Positions 17,560-26,726 of a DNA stretch of 44,373 nt are shown one piece after another. Within the stretch, counting starts at the first letter, position 1, and the number at the start of each line of letters is the position of its first letter. Below the pieces are notes generated by a model. The model saw only the letters and a program-made list of their open reading frames with translations. It made no database searches and had not been told where the DNA came from. The translations under genes were made by a program, and so were the position numbers. The DNA comes from an uncultured Ignavibacteriales bacterium (GTDB taxonomy: Bacteria > Bacteroidota > Ignavibacteria > Ignavibacteriales > Melioribacteraceae). Location of the stretch: NCBI GenBank assembly GCA_947311785.1, contig CAMZLW010000097.1:1-44373 (forward strand). Direction: 5' to 3'.

Positions 17560-18048
17560 ATGTTAATGAAAAAAATAAATATTATTACCGGTAAAATTCA
17601 GTCTGGCAAGACGACTTATTTAGAAAATCATATCCTTTCGTTAAACAATGTTGCAGGTATAATTCAACTTTCGCAAAATGGTGAACGTTATTTTAAAGAT
17701 ATAACATCTACCAAATTGAATAAAATTACTGCCCAAATTGAAGATGAAAATGTATTTAGAATTGGAAGATTTTTGTTTTACAAAGAGGCATTTTACATGG
17801 CAAAAAAAAATCTTAAGCGTGCATTATTAAATGAAAATTCTACCATCGTTATTGATGAATATGGACCATTAGAATTTAATGGAAAAGGATTAGAGCCTGT
17901 TGTTACTGAAGTGGTTGAAAAAGTAAAAAGAGTTGACAATCAAAAAATTATTGTAGTTATTAGAGAAAACTTGGTAAATGATTTTTTGCAAAAGTTTAGC
18001 TTAACAGAAACTGAAGTAGAAATAACAAAAATTAATCGAGCATTTTAA
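17560..18048 (+). CDS. THEP1-like P-loop nucleoside-triphosphatase
   Basis: A small cytoplasmic NTPase of the THEP1/DUF2478 type, 162 residues. Walker A is GKIQSGKT (11-18). Walker B and the family signature are IVIDEYGPLEFNGKGLEP (about 96-113), which closely follows the VIDEIGPLE form known in that family. The biological substrate is not known for most members. Two ATGs are possible (17560 or 17566), and neither has a good ribosome site. It starts 72 bases after the two-helix protein gene and may belong to the same operon, though a 7-bp stem (17503-17509/17529-17535) lies between them. Its 3' end overlaps the converging ClC gene by 17 bases. Confidence 0.78.
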   Translation: MLMKKINIITGKIQSGKTTYLENHILSLNNVAGIIQLSQNGERYFKDITSTKLNKITAQIEDENVFRIGRFLFYKEAFYMAKKNLKRALLNENSTIVIDEYGPLEFNGKGLEPVVTEVVEKVKRVDNQKIIVVIRENLVNDFLQKFSLTETEVEITKINRAF

Positions 18049-20164
18049 GTTGATTTATTTTTTTAATTTCACCAGCAATTACTATTGAATCTATATCCTT
18101 AAAAACATAATTAGGATTAGGGATTGCGTTGATGCTCATTTCGTTCTTCACATTACTTTTAATTGAAAGAACATCTACTCCATATTTAGCTCTAATATTT
18201 AGTTCCTTTATCGATTTTCCTACAAATGATTTTGGAACTTTTACTTCTATAAGCGAATACCCTTCCATAAAATGGATATTTGTAACTTCCTCTTTCATTG
18301 AGATGCTAGTTGCAAGATTATTTGTTAGCTCAATTCTGTCAATTGCTTTTTGATACGCATCTTGTATATCTTTACGCCAAAGCATACCAATAATTTTTTT
18401 AGAGTTAAATGCTGCAACAATTGGAATGCCTTCAAAATCGTGAAGGTGCATTATTTCCAAAGCCTTTTTACAATTATCGTCTGGAGTTAAAACGGCAAAA
18501 TCTGTGTTTGCTAAATCACCTGCAATTAGAAGAGAGTTTAATGAATCTTTTTCAAACAACAATTCTTTTAAATTGTTCATAGAAATAATTCCAACAATGT
18601 TATCTTTTTTATTTACAACAGGAAACTCGACACCCTTTCCACTAAGAACAGTATTTACAACTTTACTAAAATTATCGGTTACACTAATTTGAGTAAATAC
18701 TTTTTTGTAAACATCTTTAATGTAAATTGATTCCATTACGTTTGTTTCAGTACCTTCTTTTATGCTAATTCCACGAAGTAATAATTTTAAAGTATAAATA
18801 GATTCGCGCGATAAATACGTAGAAACAATTAAACTAACAATTGAGGTAATCATTAATGGAAGAATAATTTCGTAATCGTAAGTAAGCTCAAAAACAATTA
18901 TTATAGCGGTAATTGGTGCACGTGTTGTTCCAGCAACTAATCCACCCATTGCAACTAAGGCGTAGGCACCAGGGTTAGCAGTAATAGTAGGGAAAAACTG
19001 ATTTGCTAAATCGCCCATAAAATAGCCAAGCATAGCACCCATAAAAAGGGATGGTGCAAAAATACCGCCCGAGCCACCAGAGCCAAGTGTTAAAGCCGTT
19101 GCCGCTATTTTTAGAAAAACTAATCCGAGAGCAACATACCAAATCATATTTCCGTGAAGTGCGTTATTTATAGAATCGTATCCAACACCCATAACTTGCG
19201 GAAAGATAAGAGCCATAATGCCAATACCTACACCGCCTACAACAGGTTTTAGATATTCTGGCATTTTCATTTTTTCGTCAAAAAAATCTTCGGAATAATA
19301 TAGTATTTTTATAAAGAGGTATGAAACAACTCCACTTGCAGCACCAAGAATAAAATAAAACACTAACTCGTAAGGAGATGCATATTCATAGGCAGGAACA
19401 GAGAATGCAGCAAGATTTCCGTCATAGCTATGCGAAATTACAGTTGCCATAACTGCCGAGATAACAATAGGGGAAAACTGTGCAACGGCAAAATCCATAA
19501 GAATTATTTCAACAGCAAAAAGAGCTCCGGCAATTGGTGCATTAAACGCAGCAGCAATTCCAGCAGCGGCACCACAAGCAACAAGGGTTTTTAATTTACG
19601 TTGCGGAACTTTAAAAATTTGCCCAACAGTAGAACCAATGCTTGAACCAATTTGAATTATTGGTCCCTCGCGACCAACAGAGCCACCTGTTCCTATTGTT
19701 ATTGCAGAGGCAAGTGCTTTTATTGCTGCCACGCGTGGTCTAATTTTTCCACCTTTTAACAATATTGCTTGCATCACCTCGGGTACACCGTGCCCCTTTG
19801 CCTCTGGAGCAAAAAAGTAAATTAATGGTCCAACTATCAACCCTCCAAGGGTTGGAACAAGAATAACCCAATACCATGGTGTGTTAGTAATATTTTCTAA
19901 AACAGTTCCCATGCCTGGATAGGAGAGATGGGAAAATTCTTCAATTAAAAATCTAATTCCAACAGCAGCATAGCCAGCAATAACACCAATTATTATGGCA
20001 ATTATTATCATAAACGTGTGTTCGGTAAGGTGAGCTTTTTCTAATAAATTATCAGTTCTACTCGAAAAGGAATTGAATCTATTTTTTATTGATTTAATCA
20101 AATCTGCCAAATAATGTTTTCTAATTGAAAAACTAAAGTTAGAATTTAATTTTATTCCAAACAA
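18032..20164 (-). CDS. ClC-family chloride channel/antiporter with CBS and RCK_C domains
   Basis: A ClC membrane core (about 50-440) is followed by a CBS pair (about 485-605) and a TrkA-C/RCK_C domain (about 630-710), so anion flux is probably ligand-gated. Signature loops are GHGVP (124-128), GREGP with the gating glutamate E166, and GSGGSGGIFAPSLF. Compared with E. coli ClcA, the central-site serine position is H125 and the internal proton glutamate (ClcA E203) is I220 after E219. Whether it exchanges H+ or acts as a channel is therefore open. The GHGVP form is common among CBS-bearing bacterial members. The start at 20164 is taken as the longest frame. The first 45 residues are polar, and a later start is possible. 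Confidence 0.92.
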   Translation of the reverse strand: MFGIKLNSNFSFSIRKHYLADLIKSIKNRFNSFSSRTDNLLEKAHLTEHTFMIIIAIIIGVIAGYAAVGIRFLIEEFSHLSYPGMGTVLENITNTPWYWVILVPTLGGLIVGPLIYFFAPEAKGHGVPEVMQAILLKGGKIRPRVAAIKALASAITIGTGGSVGREGPIIQIGSSIGSTVGQIFKVPQRKLKTLVACGAAAGIAAAFNAPIAGALFAVEIILMDFAVAQFSPIVISAVMATVISHSYDGNLAAFSVPAYEYASPYELVFYFILGAASGVVSYLFIKILYYSEDFFDEKMKMPEYLKPVVGGVGIGIMALIFPQVMGVGYDSINNALHGNMIWYVALGLVFLKIAATALTLGSGGSGGIFAPSLFMGAMLGYFMGDLANQFFPTITANPGAYALVAMGGLVAGTTRAPITAIIIVFELTYDYEIILPLMITSIVSLIVSTYLSRESIYTLKLLLRGISIKEGTETNVMESIYIKDVYKKVFTQISVTDNFSKVVNTVLSGKGVEFPVVNKKDNIVGIISMNNLKELLFEKDSLNSLLIAGDLANTDFAVLTPDDNCKKALEIMHLHDFEGIPIVAAFNSKKIIGMLWRKDIQDAYQKAIDRIELTNNLATSISMKEEVTNIHFMEGYSLIEVKVPKSFVGKSIKELNIRAKYGVDVLSIKSNVKNEMSINAIPNPNYVFKDIDSIVIAGEIKKINQLKMLD

Positions 20165-20230
20165 ATTTGATTTGAATTTTTATTGGGGTTAGCGTAACTT
20201 TTTAATTCACTTATATAGTTGTAGAGTATT

Positions 20231-21367
20231 ATGCGAAGAAAATTTTTATTAATTGTAATATTATTTGTAACATCACTATCTGCACAGCAGCAACGGTTAG
20301 ATTCCCTTATCACTAGTGGAATACATCAAATTTATTCAATACAATTTGAGAAAGCCGATTCAACATTTACAACTATTAGAATAGAATTTCCAAATCATCC
20401 ATCGGGAGCCTTTTTTGACGCAATGATTGTTTGGTGGCGTATTTTATTAGACTTACGAAGTGAAATTTACGATGACCAACTGCGAGATAAATTAGAAATT
20501 GTTATTGACCAGTGTGATGATATTTTGGATGATGACGAAACAAATGTTGATGCAATATTTTTCAAAGGTGGTGCGTTAGGATACAGAGGACGGCTCTCTG
20601 CACTACGGCACAACTGGTTTGATGCAGCCTCGGATGGCAAAGACGCTTTACCCCTTGTTTTTTTGGCTTACGAGTTAGATTCAACTAACACCGATGTAAT
20701 ACTTGGCTTTGGAATTTATAATTACTTTGCAGAAATAATTCCAGAGGTTTTTCCTCCTGTTGAACCATTGATGATTTTTTTTCCAGAGGGGGACAAAAAG
20801 AAAGGAATTGAACAGCTTAAATTTGTTGGCGAAAATGGAAAGTATGCTAAATACGAAGCTCTATATTTTTTAATGACCTCATACTATTCGTTTGAAAAAA
20901 ATAATACTGAAGCCTTAAAGTATGCAACAATTCTTAACAAAGAGTTTCCAAATAACCCTAGGTTTGAGGGGTATCGTGGTAGAATAAATGTTAGATTAAA
21001 TAATTACAATAAGGCATTTGAAATATTTTCAAGTATAATAAGCAAATATAATCTCGGTTTTACTGGATACACAAAACGAGTTAAGCGTGAAGCAGAATAT
21101 TATTGTGGCGAATACTACAAGCGTAACGACAGTCTGGCACTGGCAGAAACACATTTCTTAAATTGTGAAAGGCTTTCTCGTATCGTTGATGTGGAAGAAG
21201 AATCTGGATTTTTAATTAACACACTTTTATTTCTCGGAGAGCTTAACGACTTAAAAGACAAAAGAAAAAAAGCAATTGATTATTACGAAGAAGTTCTTGA
21301 TTTAAATGAATTTGGAAACTCGCACGGCAGTGCTGAAAAACATCTTAAAACTCCGTATAAAAAATAA
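20231..21367 (+). CDS. Exported tetratricopeptide-repeat protein
   Basis: A 378-residue protein with a signal peptide (cleavage likely after LSA, residue 18) and an all-helical body with TPR-like units. They are clearest at about 20-60, 200-260 and 290-365 (KYATILNKEFPNNPRFEGYR and AIDYYEEVLDLNE are typical). It probably serves as a periplasmic or surface scaffold, and no enzymatic motif is visible. It diverges from the ClC gene across 66 bases. The next gene (PorQ-like) converges on it. Confidence 0.8.
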   Translation: MRRKFLLIVILFVTSLSAQQQRLDSLITSGIHQIYSIQFEKADSTFTTIRIEFPNHPSGAFFDAMIVWWRILLDLRSEIYDDQLRDKLEIVIDQCDDILDDDETNVDAIFFKGGALGYRGRLSALRHNWFDAASDGKDALPLVFLAYELDSTNTDVILGFGIYNYFAEIIPEVFPPVEPLMIFFPEGDKKKGIEQLKFVGENGKYAKYEALYFLMTSYYSFEKNNTEALKYATILNKEFPNNPRFEGYRGRINVRLNNYNKAFEIFSSIISKYNLGFTGYTKRVKREAEYYCGEYYKRNDSLALAETHFLNCERLSRIVDVEEESGFLINTLLFLGELNDLKDKRKKAIDYYEEVLDLNEFGNSHGSAEKHLKTPYKK

Positions 21368-21447
21368 TTGTGGTTGAGTTCTAATATAGAGAGTATAAAG
21401 TGTGTTCTTGCAATTATTGGTTCTACAAACTTTGTTAGACTTATAAC

Positions 21448-22368
21448 TTATTTAATCACCGCAGTAACACCAATTCTGTGCATTGCACCAATTGTACCCA
21501 TTGAACTAAAGGCGTAATCAATATCATAGCCAGCAACATCAATACCAACACCAAAACTAAAGCCACCCAAACCAGAAGTTGAAGCAACTTTATATTCTTC
21601 GCGTTTCATATTGTCGTAACCAAAACGCAGTTGAATTACTTTGCTTAAAGTAAACTCGGCACCAATATTGAAATACTTAAATCTATCTCCATCGTTAAGT
21701 CTAGTTAGTGCAAGAAATATTTGTAGAGGCATTCGCTCCAATTTTTTAGATGCTCCCAATTGCACAGAGAAAGGAAGCGATTCGTTTAGTTCGTTGTAAT
21801 AAGTAAATTGACTTCCCATGTTTAACAATGAAACACCAAAATTCCATCCTTGTTCTGGAAGTAAATATTGCATTCCTAAATCGCCTGCAACTCCAAAAGA
21901 AGAGTAGCTTGCAATGTTGGAATAAATAAGTTTCATACTTGCACCGTACGTTATGTTTTCGGTTAAGTGGTTACCATAGGTAATTGTAAATGCTAAATCG
22001 CTTGGATTAAAAGAACCAAGTTCTGCCCCCGATTCGTCCCGCTCTTCAAAGTTTCCGTAATTAATATATCGTAATGCAGATGCAAATTTCCCAATTCCAT
22101 CAATATTAAAAGTTGATGCAAGCGATACAGAATTAATATCTGCTAGATGTTTTAAAAATGAAAAAGAGATTGGAATGTTTTCACTGTTTGTAATTCCAGC
22201 AGGATTATAAAAAACAATATTGGGGTCGCCACTACTTGCAACATAGGCCCCACCCAATGCAGACGCACGCGGGCTTGAATCGAGTTGCAAAAAATCGTAT
22301 GTGTTTTGTCCTAAAACTTGAAGTGAAAATGCAAATAATAGAACTGTAATAATTTTTATGTTTTTCAT
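21448..22368 (-). CDS. porQ: PorQ-like outer-membrane protein (type IX secretion associated)
   Basis: A 306-residue outer-membrane beta-barrel of the PorV/PorQ group. The signal peptide ends near VLGQ (residue 21). The N-terminal SSPRASALGGAYVASSGDPNIVFYNPAG is the family hallmark: an ALGG motif, then an NPAG motif. YGNFEERDESGAELGSFNPSD and the alternating aromatic strands after it fit PorQ. In T9SS organisms PorQ belongs to the surface attachment machinery for exported cargo. No other por/gld gene is in the window. It diverges from the secreted-protein gene at 22542. Confidence 0.72.
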   Translation of the reverse strand: MKNIKIITVLLFAFSLQVLGQNTYDFLQLDSSPRASALGGAYVASSGDPNIVFYNPAGITNSENIPISFSFLKHLADINSVSLASTFNIDGIGKFASALRYINYGNFEERDESGAELGSFNPSDLAFTITYGNHLTENITYGASMKLIYSNIASYSSFGVAGDLGMQYLLPEQGWNFGVSLLNMGSQFTYYNELNESLPFSVQLGASKKLERMPLQIFLALTRLNDGDRFKYFNIGAEFTLSKVIQLRFGYDNMKREEYKVASTSGLGGFSFGVGIDVAGYDIDYAFSSMGTIGAMHRIGVTAVIK

Positions 22369-22541
22369 ATATAACCTAATAGTGAACCTACAAATTTAAG
22401 TATATCTAAAAAAAGATATTGCTCTTTTTTGATTCTTAAATTAGTGAAATTTTTACTTTTTGGACAAGGGAAAAATTTGGAATATTTGAGAAATTAAAAT
22501 TTATAGTTAAATTAGTAACTTATTACAATTGAATAGAAAAA

Positions 22542-23135
22542 ATGAATTTTAAAATTAAAATATTTCTTCTTTTATTTGCAAGCTCTTTGCTATTTGCCCA
22601 AGGGAAAACCAATCTTGAAATGATTAACAAATTGGTAGATAGTTCTTCAATAAAAATAGCAAGTGAAATTACAAATAGGACGGTTGAATATAGCCTTCAA
22701 CTAAACTCCGTTGCCGAATACAAAGAGCTAAACGGAATAGCATTAACATCCATCACAAAAAATGGAATTAAACTAAACACTAATTCCACAAAAACTAATA
22801 AAATAGATTATTCAATTACTCAAGCTGGTGTTGAGTATTCTAACTTATTTCGTGATGGTTTGTTTGGCAATTATCTGTTGGAACGCAAATTTGTTTTAAG
22901 AGGAAACTACTCAATTCAAAATTCATCTTCTATATTAGATGCTAACACTTTTTATTTTACAGTAACCGATACAATTCCGTACGACCGCTTAATTTTTGTT
23001 GAAAATAATTCGCTTCCATTTACTAAGGGTAAAGCTCCAGATGCTCCTTTTATTCCTAGTATTTTAGAACCAGCTATTGCTATTACTGCTGTTGTTGTTA
23101 CGGTAATACTTTTCTTCTCAGTTCGTAGCAAGTAA
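22542..23135 (+). CDS. Exported protein with C-terminal membrane anchor, function unknown
   Basis: A 197-residue protein with a signal peptide (1 to about 19, ending LLFAQ), a mainly polar domain of mixed strand and helix, and a hydrophobic C-terminal segment (about 172-193) ending in RSK. It is probably anchored by that segment. I do not recognise a family. It is the first of three genes packed with a 4-base gap and then a 1-base overlap, so it is likely translated with the barrel protein and the metallo-hydrolase downstream. Confidence 0.75.
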   Translation: MNFKIKIFLLLFASSLLFAQGKTNLEMINKLVDSSSIKIASEITNRTVEYSLQLNSVAEYKELNGIALTSITKNGIKLNTNSTKTNKIDYSITQAGVEYSNLFRDGLFGNYLLERKFVLRGNYSIQNSSSILDANTFYFTVTDTIPYDRLIFVENNSLPFTKGKAPDAPFIPSILEPAIAITAVVVTVILFFSVRSK

Positions 23136-23139
23136 TTAA

Positions 23140-23724
23140 ATGTTAATTAAACACTTAAAAATTATTCTGTTACTCATATTTATTGGCTCAACACAATATG
23201 CTAAAAACTTGGATTCTGTTTTAGATAGCAACCGTACCGTTACAGAGCCAAATATTCACTTTACTTGGATGTGGGGAGTGGCACAGCTTATTCCAAGTCC
23301 CGAGTGGATTTCATCCAATACTGGAGCCATGTTTGGCATGCGTTGGCAAGTTACTCCGCTACTTTTTTCTTTTGGAATAAACAAAAAACTCTCGCCGTGG
23401 CGATATTTTATAACAGATCCATTAGCACGCCAAAGTGGTTCTGCCGAAATATTTTTCACTCCAGAATATTTAAATATTGAAAATAAATTTAAAGACAAGT
23501 GGCTCTTTCGTGGTGGTCTCCGATTCTACTTCCCCCTTTGGCAGAAAGGTGAGTATGCTTCTTTCTCACTAGCAACATCCTATTATAATTTTAATGGCAA
23601 CAACGGAATTAGCTATGAGGCTGGTATTTATCTATTTGCTGGCGTTCTCGGATTTCAAACAACATACTCTCCTAACTTTACAAACTCTGAATGGATTTTT
23701 ACAATTAGACTAAGATATTTTTAA
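23140..23724 (+). CDS. Exported beta-rich (barrel-like) protein, function unknown
   Basis: A 194-residue protein with a signal peptide (1 to about 21) and alternating aromatic/hydrophobic strands. It ends in FTIRLRYF, a terminal phenylalanine typical of outer-membrane barrels. No named family is recognised. Its ATG lies 4 bases after the previous stop. Its TAA overlaps the ATG of the metallo-hydrolase gene by one base (TAATG), which indicates translational coupling on both sides. Confidence 0.75.
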   Translation: MLIKHLKIILLLIFIGSTQYAKNLDSVLDSNRTVTEPNIHFTWMWGVAQLIPSPEWISSNTGAMFGMRWQVTPLLFSFGINKKLSPWRYFITDPLARQSGSAEIFFTPEYLNIENKFKDKWLFRGGLRFYFPLWQKGEYASFSLATSYYNFNGNNGISYEAGIYLFAGVLGFQTTYSPNFTNSEWIFTIRLRYF

Positions 23725-24677
23725 TGAAGAACACTTTAATAAAAATATTGTTTGGCTTGGCAATTCTGTTATTAACATACTCTTGCACAGCAATTATGTC
23801 AACCTCCAACACAGTAGGAAGTAGCATATCCGCACTCTTTGGCTCTCCAAAAAAAATAGACAATAAAATTACTAATCCTAAGATAGATGATGCACGTCTT
23901 TCTGTGTTGTGGATAGGGCATGCAACTATGTTAATTAAAATTGATGATAAATTTATTTTAACAGACCCCGTCTTTACTGAGACTGTGGCATTTCTATCTA
24001 AAAGATTATTTGAGCCAGGCATTGATGTTAAAAACATTCCAGAAATAGATGTTGCTTTAATTTCGCATTTGCATCCAGATCATCTTTCGCTTGGCTCTCT
24101 TGAAATGATAGAAAATAAAATTAAGGCGTTAGTAGTTCCAGAGGGAGGATTGCTTTATATTCCAAATTATGATTTTGAATCTAATGAGTTGAAGTGGTGG
24201 AAAACTACCGAAATAAACGGAATTAAAATTACAAGTGCCCCTGTTCTGCACAATGGAATGCGTTATGGACTTGACTACGACTGGCTTCCACGTGCATTCA
24301 CCAGCTATATAATTGAATATAATGGGATAACCGTTTACTTTGGAGGCGATACTGGGTACGATTCTACAACTACTCTTTTCAAAAAAACTGCCGAAAGATT
24401 TCCAACAATAGATTTGGCTATTTTGCCAATTGCTCCCATACATCCCAGAGAGTATAGTTACATCCGACACACCGACCCCCACGATGCAATTTTGGTTTTT
24501 GAAGATTTAAAAGCAAAGCGAATGATACCAATGCACTACGATACTTTTGCAGAAGCATACGATACGCTTGGCGAAGCAGAGAGTTTGATGAGACAAGAGA
24601 TGTTAAAAAAGAATCTAACCGAGGAAGATATAATTATTATGAATATTGGTGAGCAAAAAAGAGTAATAACAAAATAG
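23724..24677 (+). CDS. Metallo-beta-lactamase-fold lipoprotein (UlaG/NAPE-PLD-like)
   Basis: A 317-residue member of the metal-dependent hydrolase superfamily. The metal motif is H115-L-H117-P-D119-H120. Strand motifs WIGHATMLIKID, FGGDTGYDS and MIPMHYDTF match the UlaG and NAPE-PLD-like branch, whose members act on phosphodiesters or lactones. An N-terminal hydrophobic segment ends in LLTYSC with C21, a loose lipobox, so it is probably a membrane-anchored lipoprotein. The substrate is unknown. It is coupled to the two exported-protein genes before it, which suggests a role in envelope metabolism. Confidence 0.85.
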   Translation: MKNTLIKILFGLAILLLTYSCTAIMSTSNTVGSSISALFGSPKKIDNKITNPKIDDARLSVLWIGHATMLIKIDDKFILTDPVFTETVAFLSKRLFEPGIDVKNIPEIDVALISHLHPDHLSLGSLEMIENKIKALVVPEGGLLYIPNYDFESNELKWWKTTEINGIKITSAPVLHNGMRYGLDYDWLPRAFTSYIIEYNGITVYFGGDTGYDSTTTLFKKTAERFPTIDLAILPIAPIHPREYSYIRHTDPHDAILVFEDLKAKRMIPMHYDTFAEAYDTLGEAESLMRQEMLKKNLTEEDIIIMNIGEQKRVITK

Positions 24678-24794
24678 TAATTGTATCGCAACTTTTAGAA
24701 TTGGATGTTGCATCCACTATTGCATATTCAAGCGTGGATAACTACTTTATATTTCTTATTATTTTTTTATTTCAAATCAATACTGAGGATATTT

Positions 24795-25364
24795 ATGAAA
24801 AATCTATTAATAATTTTTCTACTAGTTTCATTCTCACTTGCTATGGCACAGCAAGATTCTACTACAACCACAAAAAAACATCCAACAAAAAAAAGTTCTT
24901 TCTCCGAAAAAGTATATTATGGTGGTGGGGTAGGCTTTAATTTTTGGGGAGATTATTTCAGAATTTCTGTAGGACCAATGGTTGCTTACAAAGTAACACC
25001 AAAACTTTCTGCTGGTGTTAAATTAATGTATGAGTATATAAATGACTCAAGATATACTACAGACGTTACATCAAATAATTATGGTGGCTCTATATTTTCT
25101 CGCTTCAGAGTGATTCCACAGTTTTATATCCATGCTGAATTTGCATATTATAGTTACCAACATAGTGGTAAAATTTTAAATACTACTTACGATAGCGAAA
25201 GAGAGTGGGTGCCTTTTCTACTTCTCGGTGGTGGATACTCACAGCAACTTAGTAGAAACACTTGGGTATATGCTCAAGCATTATGGGATGTAATTCAAGA
25301 TGAGAAATCACCTTACTCAGGCAATGAACCTTGGGTTAGCGTTGGTGTAGGGGTTGGATTTTAA
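24795..25364 (+). CDS. Outer-membrane beta-barrel-like protein
   Basis: I place the start at 24795, not at the upstream in-frame ATG at 24705. The later ATG has GAGG 7 bases before it and opens directly into a clean signal peptide (LLIIFLLVSFSLAMAQ). The 189-residue product has a Ser/Thr/Lys-rich linker, then eight or so alternating strands ending in WVSVGVGVGF. This fits a small porin-like barrel of the OmpA/OmpW size class. No ligand is suggested. The broken FadL-like gene follows after 4 bases. Confidence 0.78.
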   Translation: MKNLLIIFLLVSFSLAMAQQDSTTTTKKHPTKKSSFSEKVYYGGGVGFNFWGDYFRISVGPMVAYKVTPKLSAGVKLMYEYINDSRYTTDVTSNNYGGSIFSRFRVIPQFYIHAEFAYYSYQHSGKILNTTYDSEREWVPFLLLGGGYSQQLSRNTWVYAQALWDVIQDEKSPYSGNEPWVSVGVGVGF

Positions 25365-25368
25365 TTAA

Positions 25369-26713
25369 ATGAAAACGCTCAAGTTTATATTTTTTCTCTT
25401 TTTTATGTTTGCTGAAACTGTTAATGTTATTGCACAAGACACTCAATATTGGCTAAAACAATATGGAACATACGGCGAACTGCTTGGGGGTGCTGTCGTT
25501 GGTGGTATTTCAGATTTAAGTGCAACTTATTATAACCCTGGCTCAATGGCATTTACAACAGATTCTGCTTTAATATTAACTACCCACTCTTTGCAAGCCT
25601 ATGCAATTTCGATGAATGGTGCTTTCGGTACAGATGCTACTTTGTCGTCATCTTCAATAAAAGCAGCACCTGGTATTTTTGCAATTCGCCTACCAAAGTG
25701 GTTAGGAGAAGAACAAATAGCAATTTCATATATAACACGATACGATTTTAGTTTTGAAGCCGAAACCATTAATCCAACCCCTTACTCAAACTCTAAAACT
25801 TCGTATAGTGCCAATGGGGCCTCTGTTTTTGAAGAGCTATCGGAGTTATTGGCCAGGCGTTACTTGGTCGAAAGCTCTTTCGGATAACGTAGGGTTTGGT
25901 GCAACACTCTATATACCCTACCGAAGTCAAAGGGCAAGTAATCAGGCAGTAATTCAACTCATCGATTCTGTAGGCGAAGGTAGCTCTATAATACTTTTTG
26001 AAAACTATAATTATTATAATCTAAGAGCATTAATAAAGTTTGGAGCAAGTTTTAAGATAGAGCCTCTAATGCTTGGAATTACAGTAACTACGCCAAGCAT
26101 AAATATTTTTGGAACTGGCTCTACAGCAATGAATTTAACTGCAATAAACATCGATAGCACTAAGTTAGGAGGGCTTCCAACTTTTGCAAGTGATTTACAA
26201 AAAGATTTACCAACACAGTTTAATTCTTCTTTATCTATTGCCATTGGTGCAGCATACTACTGGCAAAGAACATCATTATATTTTACTGCCGAATGGTTCA
26301 ATAAAATTAATGCGTTTAATATTATGAATCCTAACGCTTTTCAAGCCCAATCATCTGGCGAAACTATTAGCTACAGTTCATCATATCAATTAAATTATGT
26401 AATAAATTTTGGATTTGGAATTAAGCACATTATAAATAGTAATTTTACATATTATGGAAGTATCACTTCTGACCAAACAGCATTTGTACCCAACACAATC
26501 AACAAATTTGCACTATCAAATTGGGATATTATTCATATCCGTTCTGGTGGAATGTTTAATGTTGAAAAACTTAGTGTTACACTTGGTTTAGGATATGGAT
26601 TTAAGGGCAATATTTATGATGGATTACGCATTTTTGGGCAACAAAAAGCTGATAGAAAAAATGTAGGCTATCAGCAATTGGATGTGGTTTTTGGATTTAC
26701 ATATAAATTATAA
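25369..26713 (+). pseudogene. FadL/OmpP1-like outer-membrane protein broken by one base
   Basis: Two overlapping frames encode successive parts of one protein. Frame one (25369-25887) gives a signal peptide and GELLGGAVVGGISDLSATYYNPGSMAF, which resembles the N terminus of OmpP1/FadL-type transporters. The second frame continues as YWPGVTWSKALSDNVGFGATLYIPYRS to 26713. Reading past one extra T at 25846-25847 joins them as FEELSE-YWPGVTW, for a product of about 448 residues. No slippery sequence marks a programmed shift. It could be a sequencing or assembly error, or a fresh pseudogene. Everything else about both halves looks like a working gene. Confidence 0.78.
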
Positions 26714-26726
26714 ATCTGGCTAAGCC

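Noticed and set aside
24705-24794. N-terminal extension of the barrel protein from an upstream ATG
   Set aside because: The ATG at 24795 has GAGG before it and opens a normal signal peptide. The extension would place 30 residues before it.
24701-24940. A 79-codon frame overlapping the start of the barrel protein gene
   Set aside because: It lacks a ribosome site and the alternate frame has a clean signal peptide and barrel pattern.
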